A DNA stretch of 64,000 bases, taken from positions 1,986,501-2,050,500 of the forward strand of contig OZ038471.1 of assembly GCA_964036295.1 (NCBI GenBank), written 5' to 3'. Shown here in pieces: positions 11,182 through 22,317 of the stretch. The stretch is from Plumapathes pennacea (lineage: Eukaryota > Cnidaria > Anthozoa > Antipatharia > Myriopathidae). The notes under the pieces are model-generated. The model was not told the origin of the DNA, searched no databases, and saw nothing but the letters and a program-made list of their open reading frames with translations. Positions within the stretch are counted from its first letter, which is position 1. Each line of letters opens with the position of its first letter. A program made the translations under genes and the position numbers.

Positions 11182-12604
11182 ACATTTGCATGCGTGTTCA
11201 ATTGATATACTGTAAATACGTTTTGGCGTAAATTTGCTTTATACACGACAAAAAGTCGACTCTGATATCCGAATGTTGTCAAACTCCCGTCAAAACAGTA
11301 GACACATTTATTTCAAAGGAAGACAGGACCAATATAATTATTGAAGCAGCTGCGACAAGGCAAACGATTATATTTTTGCGATCAACTTAGGCTCAGGCGA
11401 ACTAAGAAAAATAGTTAAAGTTCACACAAATTAGCTTGCACCGTCAAACCTACAAACACACACACACACACACACACCAAGGGTGCACGCAATCCTTTAG
11501 GCATGGATGATTTGCTGTCCAATTCCCTTAAGCTATTTGTTCGAAATTAGGGTTCAAATTAAGTATGTTATAGTCGTTGCTTTTTTTAACTATTCCTTCC
11601 AATGAAATGGCATTTTATCCTGTGGTTCACACTTCGACAGAAAGTCCGGCCCTTTTTGATTGCCGCGCCAGTATAATTTGAGACGCCACTGATGGCTAAT
11701 GGGGAATTTCTGCGGCGTTTGAATGTTTACTTCCTATATACAACGCCCAATTTATCAGCTCAACGGGAGAGAAAAAACAAAACAAAAAAAAAAAACAAAA
11801 AAAAACGAAACAAAATAAAACAAGCGAGAAAGTTCCTGTAACAAATACACAAACAAAACAAGTGTCGCAGTTAAGGCGGGGTGGGGGGGGGGGGGGGGGG
11901 GGGGGGGTACTCCTCAAAATTTTGGGTGGGAGTGTGCCGCCTGGGACTGAAAACTCTTACCCTATTTCAGACCAAAATGTGCAATTTTCGACCCTATTTC
12001 AGACCAAATATTAAAATCTCCGACCCTATTTCAGACTAAAATGCAAAAATCGATACCCTATTTCAGACTAAAATGCTGAAAATGATACCCTTTGGGGCGG
12101 CACATACCTCATATATGGGAGCGCCCCTCCCCCCCTCCCCCCGGGCGCATTTACTATAGCATTTACGCAAACATCACGAAAGCTTAAGACTTGGTTTTAG
12201 CCGTCGGATTTTTACACGAATGAAAAATAACACAAATTCTTTAGCTTTTCGAGGGTTGATCAATCTCCTCGTTGCAAGGCAACATAAAATAGTTATAAGA
12301 ATAAGATTGGGCAGCTTGTATTTGGCAGTTAAAAAAATTAATGTGGCTAGCCCCTAAAAGAACTACTTTACATCGGATTTGGTTAAAATACTGGAATGCA
12401 TCGACAAAAATAAAGAATAATTTGGCATACGGCGCTCCGAACGTTTGCCCTTCGTCGGAGATGACCTTCCTGACCTATGAGTGACTCAATCTAATACGAC
12501 TCTGACGATGGGCTAACTCGAAATACCAGGCAGCAGACTCTTTAGGGCATTCAATAAGTCATCCACCTACCTTGACAAAGAATAAATACAGCCGTCCAAA
12601 TCAT
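3078..12604 (-). CDS. Adhesion G-protein-coupled receptor with C-type lectin-like domain, 19 exons
   Basis: This is a cell-surface adhesion (family B2) GPCR of about 974 aa. Exons 5' to 3': 12571-12604, 10735-11148, 9682-10454, 9175-9234, 8725-8902, 8377-8478, 8006-8081, 7660-7759, 7382-7434, 7148-7259, 6543-6646, 5604-5727, 5067-5256, 4693-4777, 4235-4301, 4045-4127, 3616-3742, 3356-3397, 3078-3278. All phases match and the total is 2925 nt. Order: signal peptide MIWTAVFILCQ; C-type lectin-like domain aa 23-139; Ser/Thr/Pro stalk aa 150-407; GAIN domain aa 408-622 with GPS (CAFWDFS, GC, C.CNHLT; predicted cut L621|T622); seven helices aa 640-910 (HYFYLVAFCWMLVEGVYLY, CWLSFDNYLIWTFIGPVI, FPLLGITWLFGLL, GFLIFIFHCVRN); basic tail. 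The donor of exon 12 is uncertain (5604 or 5610). Extracellular loop 1, between TM2 and TM3, is longer than usual. The ligand is unknown. Confidence 0.88.
3523..3625. repeat. Short tandem repeat built from the exon 17 donor region
   Basis: The block TTAGTAACCAAGCCTC...TGTGTGGAGT occurs about three times in a row (3523-3558, 3566-3597, 3598-3625). The last unit contains the real 3' end of GPCR exon 17 and its donor (CACACAG|GTGAGG). The others are degraded copies inside intron 17. A related GTGAGGCTTGG donor also follows exon 18 near 3346-3356. Confidence 0.6.
4451..4657. mobile_element. MITE-like element with 18-bp terminal inverted repeats
   Basis: The ends are AACCCTTTCACTCCCAAG and its exact reverse complement, separated by about 170 bp of AT-rich non-coding sequence. 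The element sits in GPCR intron 14. Relatives of the same family occur at 5343-5538 and, more diverged, in many places in the STRA6-like array (for example 22388-22498 and 38519-38650). Confidence 0.75.
5343..5538. mobile_element. Second MITE-like element of the CCCTTTCACTCCCAAG family
   Basis: The left end GCCTTTCACTCCCAAG and right end TTTTGGGAGCGAAAGGGTT are imperfect inverted repeats. It lies in GPCR intron 12, in the same family as 4451-4657 but with a different interior and more end mismatches, so it is probably an independent or older insertion. Confidence 0.65.
6715..6895. repeat. Near-perfect fold-back (palindrome) with arms of about 81-85 bp
   Basis: The left arm starts AAATTTCCACTGGTTTGCCG and the right arm is its reverse complement ending at 6895, with only a few differences and a loop of about 15 bp around 6805 (GGCGCTTCGCC). 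It lies in GPCR intron 10 and is the left part of a larger element reaching about 7058. A related single-arm copy is at 17061-17335. Confidence 0.85.
7148..9234 (-). other. GAIN domain and GPS autoproteolysis site of the adhesion GPCR
   Basis: Seven exons (9175-9234, 8725-8902, 8377-8478, 8006-8081, 7660-7759, 7382-7434, 7148-7259) encode a GAIN-type domain: an alpha-helical lead (VQEMLRRMKTLN), strand motifs such as FVHLPSKIF and NTHIVGSAISP, NVTLIFQHIK, then the GPS. The GPS has both cysteine pairs, both tryptophans and the HL|T cleavage triad, so self-cleavage is expected. Residues after T622 (NFAVLIQ) would form the tethered agonist. Confidence 0.85.
9682..10454 (-). other. Mucin-like Ser/Thr-rich stalk exon of the adhesion GPCR
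   Basis: A single 773-nt exon encodes about 257 residues rich in Ser, Thr and Pro with several N-x-S/T sites, no cysteines and no repeats of fixed length. It starts after TATAG at 10455 and ends at a strong donor (ATA|GTAAGT). It probably forms an extended O-glycosylated spacer holding the lectin domain away from the GAIN domain. Confidence 0.8.
10735..11148 (-). other. C-type lectin-like domain exon of the adhesion GPCR
   Basis: One exon carries the whole domain. WERAKRAC opens it, YWIGL is the conserved core, and KTC, ERC and FICQ supply the other canonical cysteines, giving four Cys for two disulfides. I see no EPN or QPD and no WND motif, so calcium-dependent sugar binding by the classical site is unlikely. 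The acceptor is TTGTTGTAG|CG, whose upstream tract is a (TTG)n microsatellite. Reading through that repeat produces an artificial poly-valine start at 11191; the signal-peptide exon at 12571-12604 joins in the correct phase and is preferred. Confidence 0.85.
11149..11181. repeat. (CAA)n microsatellite
   Basis: About eleven CAA units on the plus strand read as (TTG)n on the minus strand and lie immediately before the acceptor of the lectin-domain exon. Confidence 0.9.
11879..12146. repeat. G-run/C-run bounded element with internal tandem repeat
   Basis: A run of about 26 G (11881-11907) and a C-rich tract (12123-12143) bracket partly inverted flanks (GGAGTGTGCCGCC against GGCGGCACATACC). Inside are four units of about 34 bp beginning ACCCTATTTCAGAC. 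The structure suggests a non-autonomous element in GPCR intron 1. Confidence 0.6.
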
Positions 12605-15558
12605 TTTCTGTTTGTGTTGTTAGTGTGATAAGCTGGCAGACAAGTCCGAGACTCCAGTATCGTTTCCAGTCAGAGTATTTAACCCAGAGCTACCGAAATA
12701 AAAGTCGTGGTTGCGAGTGGCTTTCACCAAAGGCGTCACCCTGACAGTTGTTTGGCTGGCCGTCTAACAAATCTTTGCCCGTCAATCTACGAGAGGATGT
12801 ATTTCCCAAATTAGTATAACAGCACTAGAATATTACGCGTTGGCTTATAAAGCAGTGCAGTTCCAATTCATATGGATACAGAGAAAGTACTTTACTACCT
12901 TCAGGTCTGGAAGGAATTTGCGGCGACGACTGGCCGTGTCACGGGAGTTTCTTTAGCGTTTTATTAGCTGCATGGCTAGCTGTTCATCTATAAAAGAAAT
13001 CTGTTAATTAAAACGTGCAACTGGGAAACTTTGAAATCCATATGCGTTGCCAATGGTCATTTCCATGACAATGGATATCCCGAGGTGAGAATCATTGAAT
13101 CCGTGTGATTAAATCATCTGCTCCGGAATAACAACGTAATAAAAAAGACATTTTTACAAAGCCGAATTTAATGGACCTAGATCCACTATTTGACCTGTCT
13201 AATTTCTTCGTTGAACAATTGCTTTAATTAAAATAGTATCGTCCATGTAACCTGAATCCCGGCTTAAAATTTTGTCCGTCCTTTTTTTAAGTGGAAATAA
13301 AACCTGTCGAAGATGTCATGACTACAGCGGTACGATTAAAAGGCCATCAGAAAACAAAATCCATCCGTTTAATTAAGGCAGTAGCGGTAATAGTAATTTG
13401 TTTTTTGACCCAAAGTCATATGAATCCTGCCGAGTTTAGTTCCTGTTTACATCTGTTGGATTTTGCACAAACAACACCTCGAAAATAACAACGACAAATT
13501 GGGGCCGAATTCCTCTTTTTAGTATCAGATCGATCGGAAGATAATCCAATAACTCTACGGAAACGTGTATTCTTGTTCGATGTATTTCTCCAGCGAGAGT
13601 TTGCTTCAGTTAAACACTTGTATGTAAACTGTAATCTGTATGCCGGTATATGTGATTATGTGATTATTTCTATAACATGAGTGCATCCAACAACAACCCC
13701 TAAAATAAAAATAAAATAATAAAGATAGAATCGAAAAGTCGGCCAGATTCTTTAACAGCTTTGACAATTTTCGAGTTAGAATGTTTTTGAAATCTTTTCT
13801 TTTAGCCAGGATAAGAAACACTGCACCTCCGAGGCTGAAAATGTACTATTAAAAAGCCAACTTTTTTCTGCTTTCGTGCCGTTGACATCATGCAAATTCC
13901 TTTCAAGACATTCAAATTATATGCTTTAGAAAGCAATCACCATATAGGGTGGGGTATTATGAGGTTATCGGGCTACTTAACGCTCTCAAATCAGACCGTA
14001 AAAGGAGTTTTAGAGTTTGCTAATGGCATAAACTACTATATCTTTAAACCTGTCAACTAGAACTGGTAAGGGCACTCTGCGTCTCCTTTTCGATTAAAAA
14101 ATTTCAAATAGCTGCATTCTTTCTCCAATCGGATAAATTAAAGCTGGTTCTGACGTTGTTAAGTGTTATTCTCATCAGACATGGAGCAGAAAATAAAGTT
14201 CTTTTTATTTCACTGACTAATATCAAACATATGCAAACTTTTTAAATGATTCATTAGACTGGGCGACTGCACGCAAACGAACTTCGAGTAGATCTGATCT
14301 GGAGTTTGATAATAATGATAAAAGAAGCCTATCTAGCATGGACTATTGATTAGTGGCAGTAACGCTTCAACACGCCTTTCTTGAGTGCTGCTCTAAGCAA
14401 TAAAGCTAATTTTAATAGATCCTTTGACGTTAGTAAATGTGGAAGCTATTTCTAAACTCCTTCCTATCACGGAAGAACGACTGATATTCGTACATGTATC
14501 ACAGGCAATCGTAACTTGCAGGTGAAATTAAACATCTCCATCTAATTTAAAAACGGTGAGATTTTGTCATTTCTAAATGTATTCAGACGAGTATAGATCC
14601 TCATATCAGCAAAATATGGGTGGCAGGGAAGCGGCTTCGTTTACATATAAATAATTAAATGCGTATATTCAGATGATAAAAGTAAAAAGGCAATAAAATT
14701 CATGGAAAGGGAAAAGAAGATGATACGAAAACAGTGAGGCCCCCCAACAAAGAACAAATCAAAACTAAAACAGACGAATAAGCGATCAGTGAAAAAGAAA
14801 GGGGGGGGGGGCATTTTTTCGCGTCTAAAGGCGTGGCTTCCTAATCATTCATGGTGACCAAGCAGAACTTCGAAGTGGAAGAAAACAAACATGGCTACGC
14901 GGCAGAAAATAACGAAAACGGCGAGAAAAAAAAAAAAACGACAACCAACGGCGGTAAAAAAAAAAACGGGAAAGAACGGCAAAAAAAGAAAAAGGAACGG
15001 CGGTATAAAAGGCATTCCACTTTTAGTTTTTGCAAATACTGATCCATTATTTACGGCATTCAGTATGAGTTCACATCAACTTTATTGCCACGCCATTGCA
15101 GAGCAAAACTTGTTCTCATGGAGACTATATAGTGTTGTATTTTATAGGGCAGTAGTTTATAGTTGGTTCTTGTATTGTGTTTACAGGGCCAAAACACATC
15201 GTTACTTGATGCTGGTTGTTTTGCTGGCGAGACCATCACTTGTGCTGTGTTTTTGATTTTAATTCATTCAAGTGAAGAACCAATCTGCCACTGGCGATGA
15301 CGACAGCAAAATCCTTGTGTTTCTTCGTCCTAATTCTTAGGAGTATTTCGAGGAGGAGAAATGTCCTTAAAACACTTCCTTTTATTCACGAACGTATTGA
15401 TGACCCACAGTTGGAAAGACTCCAAGGCAATGATTTCACAAAAAATTTTCTCTAAAACATCCGCGCATCTCAGTATTAGCATAGTTGGACTATTGGTTAT
15501 GGTATATATTATAGATTGCTGAACTGTAGTGATTAACCAGAAGCTGTACACAACTTAC
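12605..15558. other. Upstream region of the adhesion GPCR, no supported gene
   Basis: This is the 5' flank of the GPCR. A possible untranslated exon end (CTGAAG|GTAGTA, near 12900) cannot be confirmed. There is a G-run near 14802-14811 and a purine-rich A/G tract at 14926-15005 that creates meaningless Lys-rich frames. I see no protein motif on either strand. Confidence 0.4.
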
Positions 15559-15695
15559 CTTCAACAAAAGGACAAGCAATAGCCGTGGCTGATGCGTTTA
15601 GCTTGATTATCCACATATGCTCCCTGAATGACAAGAAATCATTTATCCACCCAGCTGCAAATACTGCGACAGCTGAAGCAAATATCCAAGAGATC
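15559..15695 (-). CDS. Orphan exon candidate, hydrophobic segment then AxxxCPF motif
   Basis: A good acceptor (TTTCACAG|G) and donor (GAAG|GTAAGT) bracket 137 nt that is open in one frame (1 + 45 codons + 1): ISWIFASAVAVFAAGWINDF followed by a region ending LNASATAIACPFVE. The hydrophobic stretch could be a signal peptide or membrane helix and the end resembles strand B of an immunoglobulin-like fold. It leaves phase 1, the same phase the lectin-domain exon of the downstream GPCR accepts, so it could be part of an alternative 5' end of that gene. No start codon exon in a compatible phase was found. It may also be a chance open stretch. Confidence 0.3.
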
Positions 15696-18531
15696 CTGTG
15701 AAACTGCACGCGAACAGGAAAAAAGACCTCGTTTGGGCCAACGAGTCCTCGGTTATTTGCAGGTAACCAGGTGTTTTTCAGTTGTGATGATTTAAGTCAA
15801 GAGAGATGAAAAGTTTGCTTCAAGAGCTGTCCAAAAAGGCTGCATAAAAGAGACTGAAATAGAACTTTTACCTAAAATATTGGGCCACTCTACATTTCGT
15901 CACGTGATCCGGATCATTATCATTAACTTGTCAGTGTAGGCGTTAGGGACCGCTCGGATAGGATGTGTTTTCACGATAAAAACACATTAAGAAATCTTTC
16001 AATGAATATCTCTCGCGTAATTACCGTTTATTGTAGGTTCAAGCAGAATATTTGTATAAATTGATGCAAATTTTTTGGAATATTAAATATACTCAAAGTC
16101 GACTAAAGAAAGGGCAATATGATAGCAGATTCACGAGGTCAAGTACAATAATGGCTTAGTTGTCTTCTTTATTCGTCAACATTTGTCTTCACGCTTTGAA
16201 GACCATCGTCTTAGCTCGCGTGTTTTTTTGTGAAGGCACAAAAAGCGCCATACACTTATAACATAGCTGTTACCTATATGACCAATTCGTTAGAACTTTC
16301 TTCTACATAAACTTATTTCTTGCAGTTAAATACTTCGTAAGCCGATTTCAATTCCTCGTATCAATCTTTGATATTACTATCTTGGCCTAAACTTCTGAAA
16401 ATTCCCAACAAAATGAGGACCACACTGATAACTAACATACTCAACTAAGAGCTTTCAACTCACCTATCATGTTACAGAAGATTTCTCTATAACTTGAGTG
16501 AATTATAAGAGAGCTTTTAGCTCACGAAGTACTTTATAGAGAAAATATTGGATTATATGTTCTGTCCTTTTCCATTTGACGGATAATTTTAGGCCCTACT
16601 CTCGGCCACCACTTAAAACCCTTCACTCTCAAGAGCGATCGACTCCGATCGACTCCAGTGTGGAGAACTTGGGACCATGATTTTGACGTTACATAGCAAC
16701 ATTCGTTTATATCAGACAAAAACGGTTTTAGCCCGTGTTCTTCTCTGTGAAGAAGGCTTATTTAATATGTAAACACTACAAAAGTAAGGGCAAAATTACA
16801 AGGCAGTTACAAACTAATACCAAAGAGATACGTCTTCAATTCAGAAAATAGGTTTCGTCAGTCGGTTGGATGTAGGATTGCGCAGTGCTCGCCGAACTTT
16901 CAGACCAAGAAAATATATTCATTAGGAATCCGCTATCTCGACCTTGGTTATCTCGAACTTCCCGCTATCTCGAACAGAATCCGATTTCCCTCGGAAATGA
17001 ACTTGGTATAAAGTTCCCTTGGTAGAACCCCGCTATCTCGATCCCCCACTATCTCGAACTAATTAATAAATTTCCACTGGTTTACCGTGGTGTGGACTCT
17101 TATTTACCACGATTTACGTCATCACATGGTCAAAATGTTGTGGACTCACGAGGCGCTTCGCTTCGTTTTTTACCACAACATTTAGAAATATACAGGAAAC
17201 TTTCTTTGTATTTCGCTGGAAAACGTGACATGCTGGCGTCAGCTGGCGTCAGCATCGTTGTCTGGACTCTTATTTACCACGGTAAATCGACCAATCAGAG
17301 AGCGAGAAAACTAGTGTGTTGTGGTAAAATTCTCGCTTCCCTTGAGAGATCGAGATTGATAGCGGGGTTACACTGTAATTCTCGCTTCCTTTGAGAAATC
17401 GAGATAGCGGGGTTCTACTATAGCTGTCTATTTCTTTTTCCGGCAGACGGTCTGATTATTGATCACAAAATCTCGTTTGAAGATTTACCGACTTTGGATC
17501 GAAGTGACGTAGCTCTGAACGAACGATAAATGTGGTTGGCCTTCTTTAATAAAAAGTAATAAAAAGGAAATTTGCGTACCATACTTACCTTTAAACGAGT
17601 TGCTTTGAAGCGATGCAGACTCTATCATATACATGCCATTTCGAGAACTCTAATAACTGATTGGAAACGTTATACATGCCTTACAAGGCTGTGTTTCGTC
17701 TTACGACGCCTGACGGAAGAGACAAGGGTGCGAGTTTAATTCTTAGTTAACCTCATGGATGATGATTGCAGTAGACAATTAGCTAACAATGTTTATAATG
17801 ATTTTCGCTTTTTGTGTGTATACAGTTGATGAATCCTATAGACCGACAGTAATAAGAGCTGCCAATCACAAGGCTAGATACCAGCGACACTGATGAGACT
17901 TTGAATGAAATCTAATTATTTGTTTTAGTGCTTAAACGAAGTATTATAGTTGCTACTAACGAGTCCAGGTCTTAAAATATCTTGCTAATGAAGCATACAG
18001 AATTAAATAATGTTTTAACTTTTTTTTCGGTGATAGGAAACCTCCGGATATATTATGTACAATCTGTTTGGGTTTCTTTTCCGGCGATAAAGTTTTCAAT
18101 AATTGATTAAGGTTTCATTTAAAGGAGATGTTGATTAGCAAATTGGTTTTGAAATACGCAGAAGTTAGTCTCTTAATGATCTTTAAATATTTGCACATTT
18201 TGTACAATGTTCGGAAAGACTCCTGGCGAAAACAAATTACTTGACACGAGCTTGCAAATTGTGACACCAAAATTCTATATTTAAAATGGTCAGAGGACAT
18301 TTATTTATTTTTTAATTCCTGTTCTTCTTGATGAATACAATTTCAAATGGATAGGGAACGCGTATCTTACTGCATGCTACAAAAGGTCTACCTAAAATGT
18401 ACGTAAGAAGCCGTTACTGCATGGTCTGTCGCATAAAACTAGCCACTGACTGTAACTATTAAATCCTCGAAACTAAAATCTAGACAAAACTGGAACACAT
18501 CAGGCCAATAAAACGCCTTTTGGACACCTTA
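15696..18531. other. Intergenic region between the GPCR locus and STRA6-like copy A
   Basis: No supported exon was found. The region holds the 3' flank of copy A, with candidate polyadenylation signals AATAAA (minus strand) near 18302-18307, about 230 bp after the stop codon. It also holds a nested mobile-element remnant at 16925-17423. Confidence 0.45.
16925..17423. mobile_element. Pogo/Tc1-like MITE remnant with a second fold-back element nested in it
   Basis: The left part repeats CGCTATCTCGA several times; the right end has TCGAGATAGCGGGGTTCTACTATA, the style of ends I associate with pogo/Tigger-type Tc1-mariner MITEs. The segment 17061-17335 between them is a copy of the 6715-7058 element (CCACTGGTTT.CCGTGGTGTGG), so one element inserted into another. 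The family assignment is from memory. Confidence 0.55.
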
Positions 18532-21500
18532 TTAGGCCATCAATAATTCTTTGCTGTCCCAATCGGACGCTTGCACACCAGTGAAATAAGGTGGCCTGGT
18601 ATCCACGTGTTGTCGCCGGGAGGCTATCAGACTTGGATTACGCATGAGCGTCAGTGCAAGAAACCAGCGGTTCAAAGCTTGCTTCGATCGGCGCGCTGAA
18701 GGAGCCTGTGCGAGAGACACTGGAAAACAATGTAGACATTAGACAGCTACAATCTTGGACAAAACCTGTTGAGACAAATGGCACGCTGAAGCATTTTTCT
18801 ATTTTTGTGCCGACAAATCGTCCCTCCCCTCCCAGATACAATTTTGCATTTTTGTGGGCACACTGATCTGGCTTGTCTGTTGAAACAAAACAACACTGAG
18901 TGGAGGGGGGAGGGAGGAGTTTAAATGTCACAACTCGGGTGGAGTTGCAGAATCAGGTGGAGTTCGAATCTCGGGTGGAGTTGCAGAATCAGTTGCAGAA
19001 TCAGTGCTGTCTCAACATTTTGTCCAAGATTGTAGCAGTTTATTACTCTCTCTAGCAATTCTACGACCGAATCTGCACTATAACCAAACAATACATCACT
19101 CAACAGTAAGAATACTGGTTTTATTATACTATACAATGCGATTTTGGCTGTTACCAATATAATACTACAACTATATACACTGCGACCACTACTGCTACCT
19201 ACAAGTCTACAACTATATCACAACTACCTACTAACAATATTACTACTATAAGTATAAATACTTGTAATACTTGTAATTAAGGTACTGAGTGCACGTACAT
19301 AAAGGTCGGTGCTCTTCATTGCTAATAAGCAGCTGGCAAAACATGAGAAGCACTGGATGTTTGTGAGCCACCAACACGTGCACCAAACCAACGTAAGCCA
19401 TGTAACCTGACACAAAACACAAAAGGAAAGAAGAAAAACAAAAACAAAAAGATCATTGAACTCCTTTTAAATTAATCGTTTTGTACTTGTATAGTATTTT
19501 TGGGCCACACTTCAGGGTGGCAAAGGTTTTAACGCAGAAGTGTGAACAGTTGTTTATGATTGTCCGGGTAAGAATAGTCTCCAGGAAGACTGTTGTTGGT
19601 GACTCGCGTTTCGACTCCCTGGGCAGAAGTCTTATTCAGAGTCAAGTGTCAAATACAAAGAGGTTACTTACACGGGAAGGAGTGCAATACGGCGGAGTAT
19701 TTTTACGAGTTGTTTTTATTTTTTCGAGCCTGCTTCAGGCGAGAAAAAATAAAACTGACGAGTAAAAATACAGTCGTATTGTACAACTTTTTGTGTAATA
19801 AATTGTTTATTATACGACAAACGTCAAGCAGGGCAAACGTTCTCGCCGCGCACAAAATGGAACAAAAAATGAGGTGTTCGTAAACTTTGCTTACGAAAAT
19901 TGGTCACGTATGCTAATAAACCAGTTGATCTGGTTCCTGACGAGTGCAATACGCTCCCATCTTTGCACTAGTTTTGGCCTTTATTTGCACTCGAAAATGT
20001 GAAGTCGTGTAATAATTCAGGTTATTACGTACTTACTTCGGATATCCTGCTCTTATCTCACAAACAGACGTTCCCTGACCATTTTTCAACGGACACACTT
20101 CGAAAAGTCAGTGCATGGTCAAAATAGGTGTGCATGATAATCAGGTTTTACTGTTACCTACCGTTGTCAAAATTCTGGAAACCTTGCATCAGAGAAGATC
20201 GGTCTAGTCTTGGGAGAAATATGACCCCCAGTACAGTACTCTTTATGATCAGCGCAACGCAACTAATGGCACCCACGAGAACATCGAGAAAGAAGAAGAA
20301 AAAAGCCATCACGCAATACAGTCGCCTGTGAAAGAAAGATAATGACTTTATAACTAGAATGCGCAAACAGAAGGACTGATACACAGGCATTAAACGAATA
20401 AACTAACCCCATTCCAAAATACTGCATGCACGTCCCACCGGGTAGTAAAATACGATCTATTCGTACAAGAGTAAATCATATCATTTTGGAAGTTTGAAGG
20501 AAAACAAGTTGGTTAGATTCTCCAAAAAAATACACTTGGAATATACTGTATATATATATATATATGTTATTGGTAAAATTTCTATTATCGTAAACCTCTT
20601 GGAAATATATCGACAGTTTGGGGATGCAAAGGGATGAAATCAGATGCTTTCCTGCGGACAGCACAGAAGCACACAGCTCAAACTCAGCACTGTATATACG
20701 ATAACTTTGTACCGCTTGACACAACAAAACAAACAATATAGCATCAGAACAATTCAAAAACTGGGCAAATACAGCAAACTTGCAGTAAATATGCAGAAAG
20801 CGCAGAAATGACAAATTACCTGTTGTTGATGGTGATACTTTCGTCAGGAAATTCGTTATCTTTGAAAACAAATCTTGCAAGGACAAGGCGCAAGACCATA
20901 ACAAAGATAGTCACACCAATAAGGGGACTACAAGAGAAACAAACAAACAGATGAAGAAAGAATAAAAGGCTGAAAGCTACAGACCCATTCAAATTGATTA
21001 GATACTTGCAGAAAGCACAGTGTAGGTAGCACTGCATCAGGGCGATTTCGGTAATTAAGAAAGGTTTCGCGTTTTGAGACAGGAAACAGACATCTCTGGT
21101 AAACGGCATATTGCGTCAGTTAAACATTGTAGTATTAGATGATATGACTTATGATCACAGATACGCACATTAGGTTTTGAGCAGTTAGCACTGTTGTTTT
21201 AACAATGATGGGAATTATTCTGCCGGTCAACTTTAACCTCCTGTTGTTGACAAAAAAGCTATTAATTGTCTAGGCCACGAAAACTTATGAAATAGATGTA
21301 TTTGTCTTACTCACAGAGTCCCAACAAGGTATGAAACAACTGTCCTCGAAAACTGATCTCCAAGTATATCGGCGATCTTGACAAAGAATGACAAGATTAA
21401 AGTGGTGATGAACAGGAACACAGCGTAAGTGATATAACCTAAAAGAAATATAAGAAAGTATTTTGTTCTGTGGTTCTAAGGAATTGTATATACAACATTT

Positions 21501-22284
21501 TTATGCGATAACAAACCAAAAAGAAAAAAGATCACTCTGTGACTACCAAAAACAGCATACGCCACTTGAAAGCCAGAGTAACGCAGACTTGTTCCCTGCA
21601 TGAAAAGAAATAAAATAATAATAATAATAAAAAAAGAGAAAATAATAAAAGACGAGAACTAAGTAAGGAAACCGCAAAGGAAGCCGCAAGGAAACACGGT
21701 AAGGTAAGTTACAAATTGTTTTACTTTGGGCAATAAACAGTAAGAGAAAACGCCATTCTGACTTCTTAGCTTGCGTGCGCAGATCGCAGTTGGCAGTTGT
21801 TTAAGCTCCTGATTGAACAAAAACACTGGCAATAAACTTTTGGAACAATCAAATGTGTAGCAAACGCAAAACCAAAGCAATTCCACGATTACTTTTGACA
21901 AGGAATCGAAACTTGCTCCATATACTGATCATACACTGCACACACGTATGCAGATATGTTCATGCTCACCACAAGTCTAGTGGGGGATGTTGTTACTCCT
22001 GGAAAAACATGTTGTCTTGATTGCCACATGTTCATCACGTTGCGCCTAGCATAACAATTGAAAAGGAAAGTGCAATTAGGACAAAATTTAAACAAATGAT
22101 CACAGAATGGAATATTAAACACAACAAAGGCAAGTGAACGATATCTTGAAACTTCCTGCACAAACTTTATACCTTGTGATTTTGCAAAATTATATTGTCA
22201 ATTACCTGTGCCTTTTCATGAAAGCCAGGATCATTATGACCATAAACAGGCACGCTAGATTAACAGCAATATATCCGCTGTCTG

Positions 22285-22317
<33 letters not shown>

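Noticed and set aside
10721..11191. Start codon at 11191 with a poly-valine signal peptide
   Set aside because: The valines come from the (GTT)n repeat before a good acceptor. The upstream exon 12571-12604 gives a normal signal peptide in the right phase.
10905..11231. Plus-strand 108-aa frame
   Set aside because: Antisense of the lectin-domain exon and the CAA repeat.
14851..15256. Lys-rich plus-strand frames
   Set aside because: They come from a purine-rich A/G tract without splice signals or motifs.
17581..17620. Possible first exon MIESASLQSNSFK with donor GTAAGTATGG
   Set aside because: Joining it to the orphan exon at 15559 gives a stop; no other partner was seen. It could be an untranslated exon.
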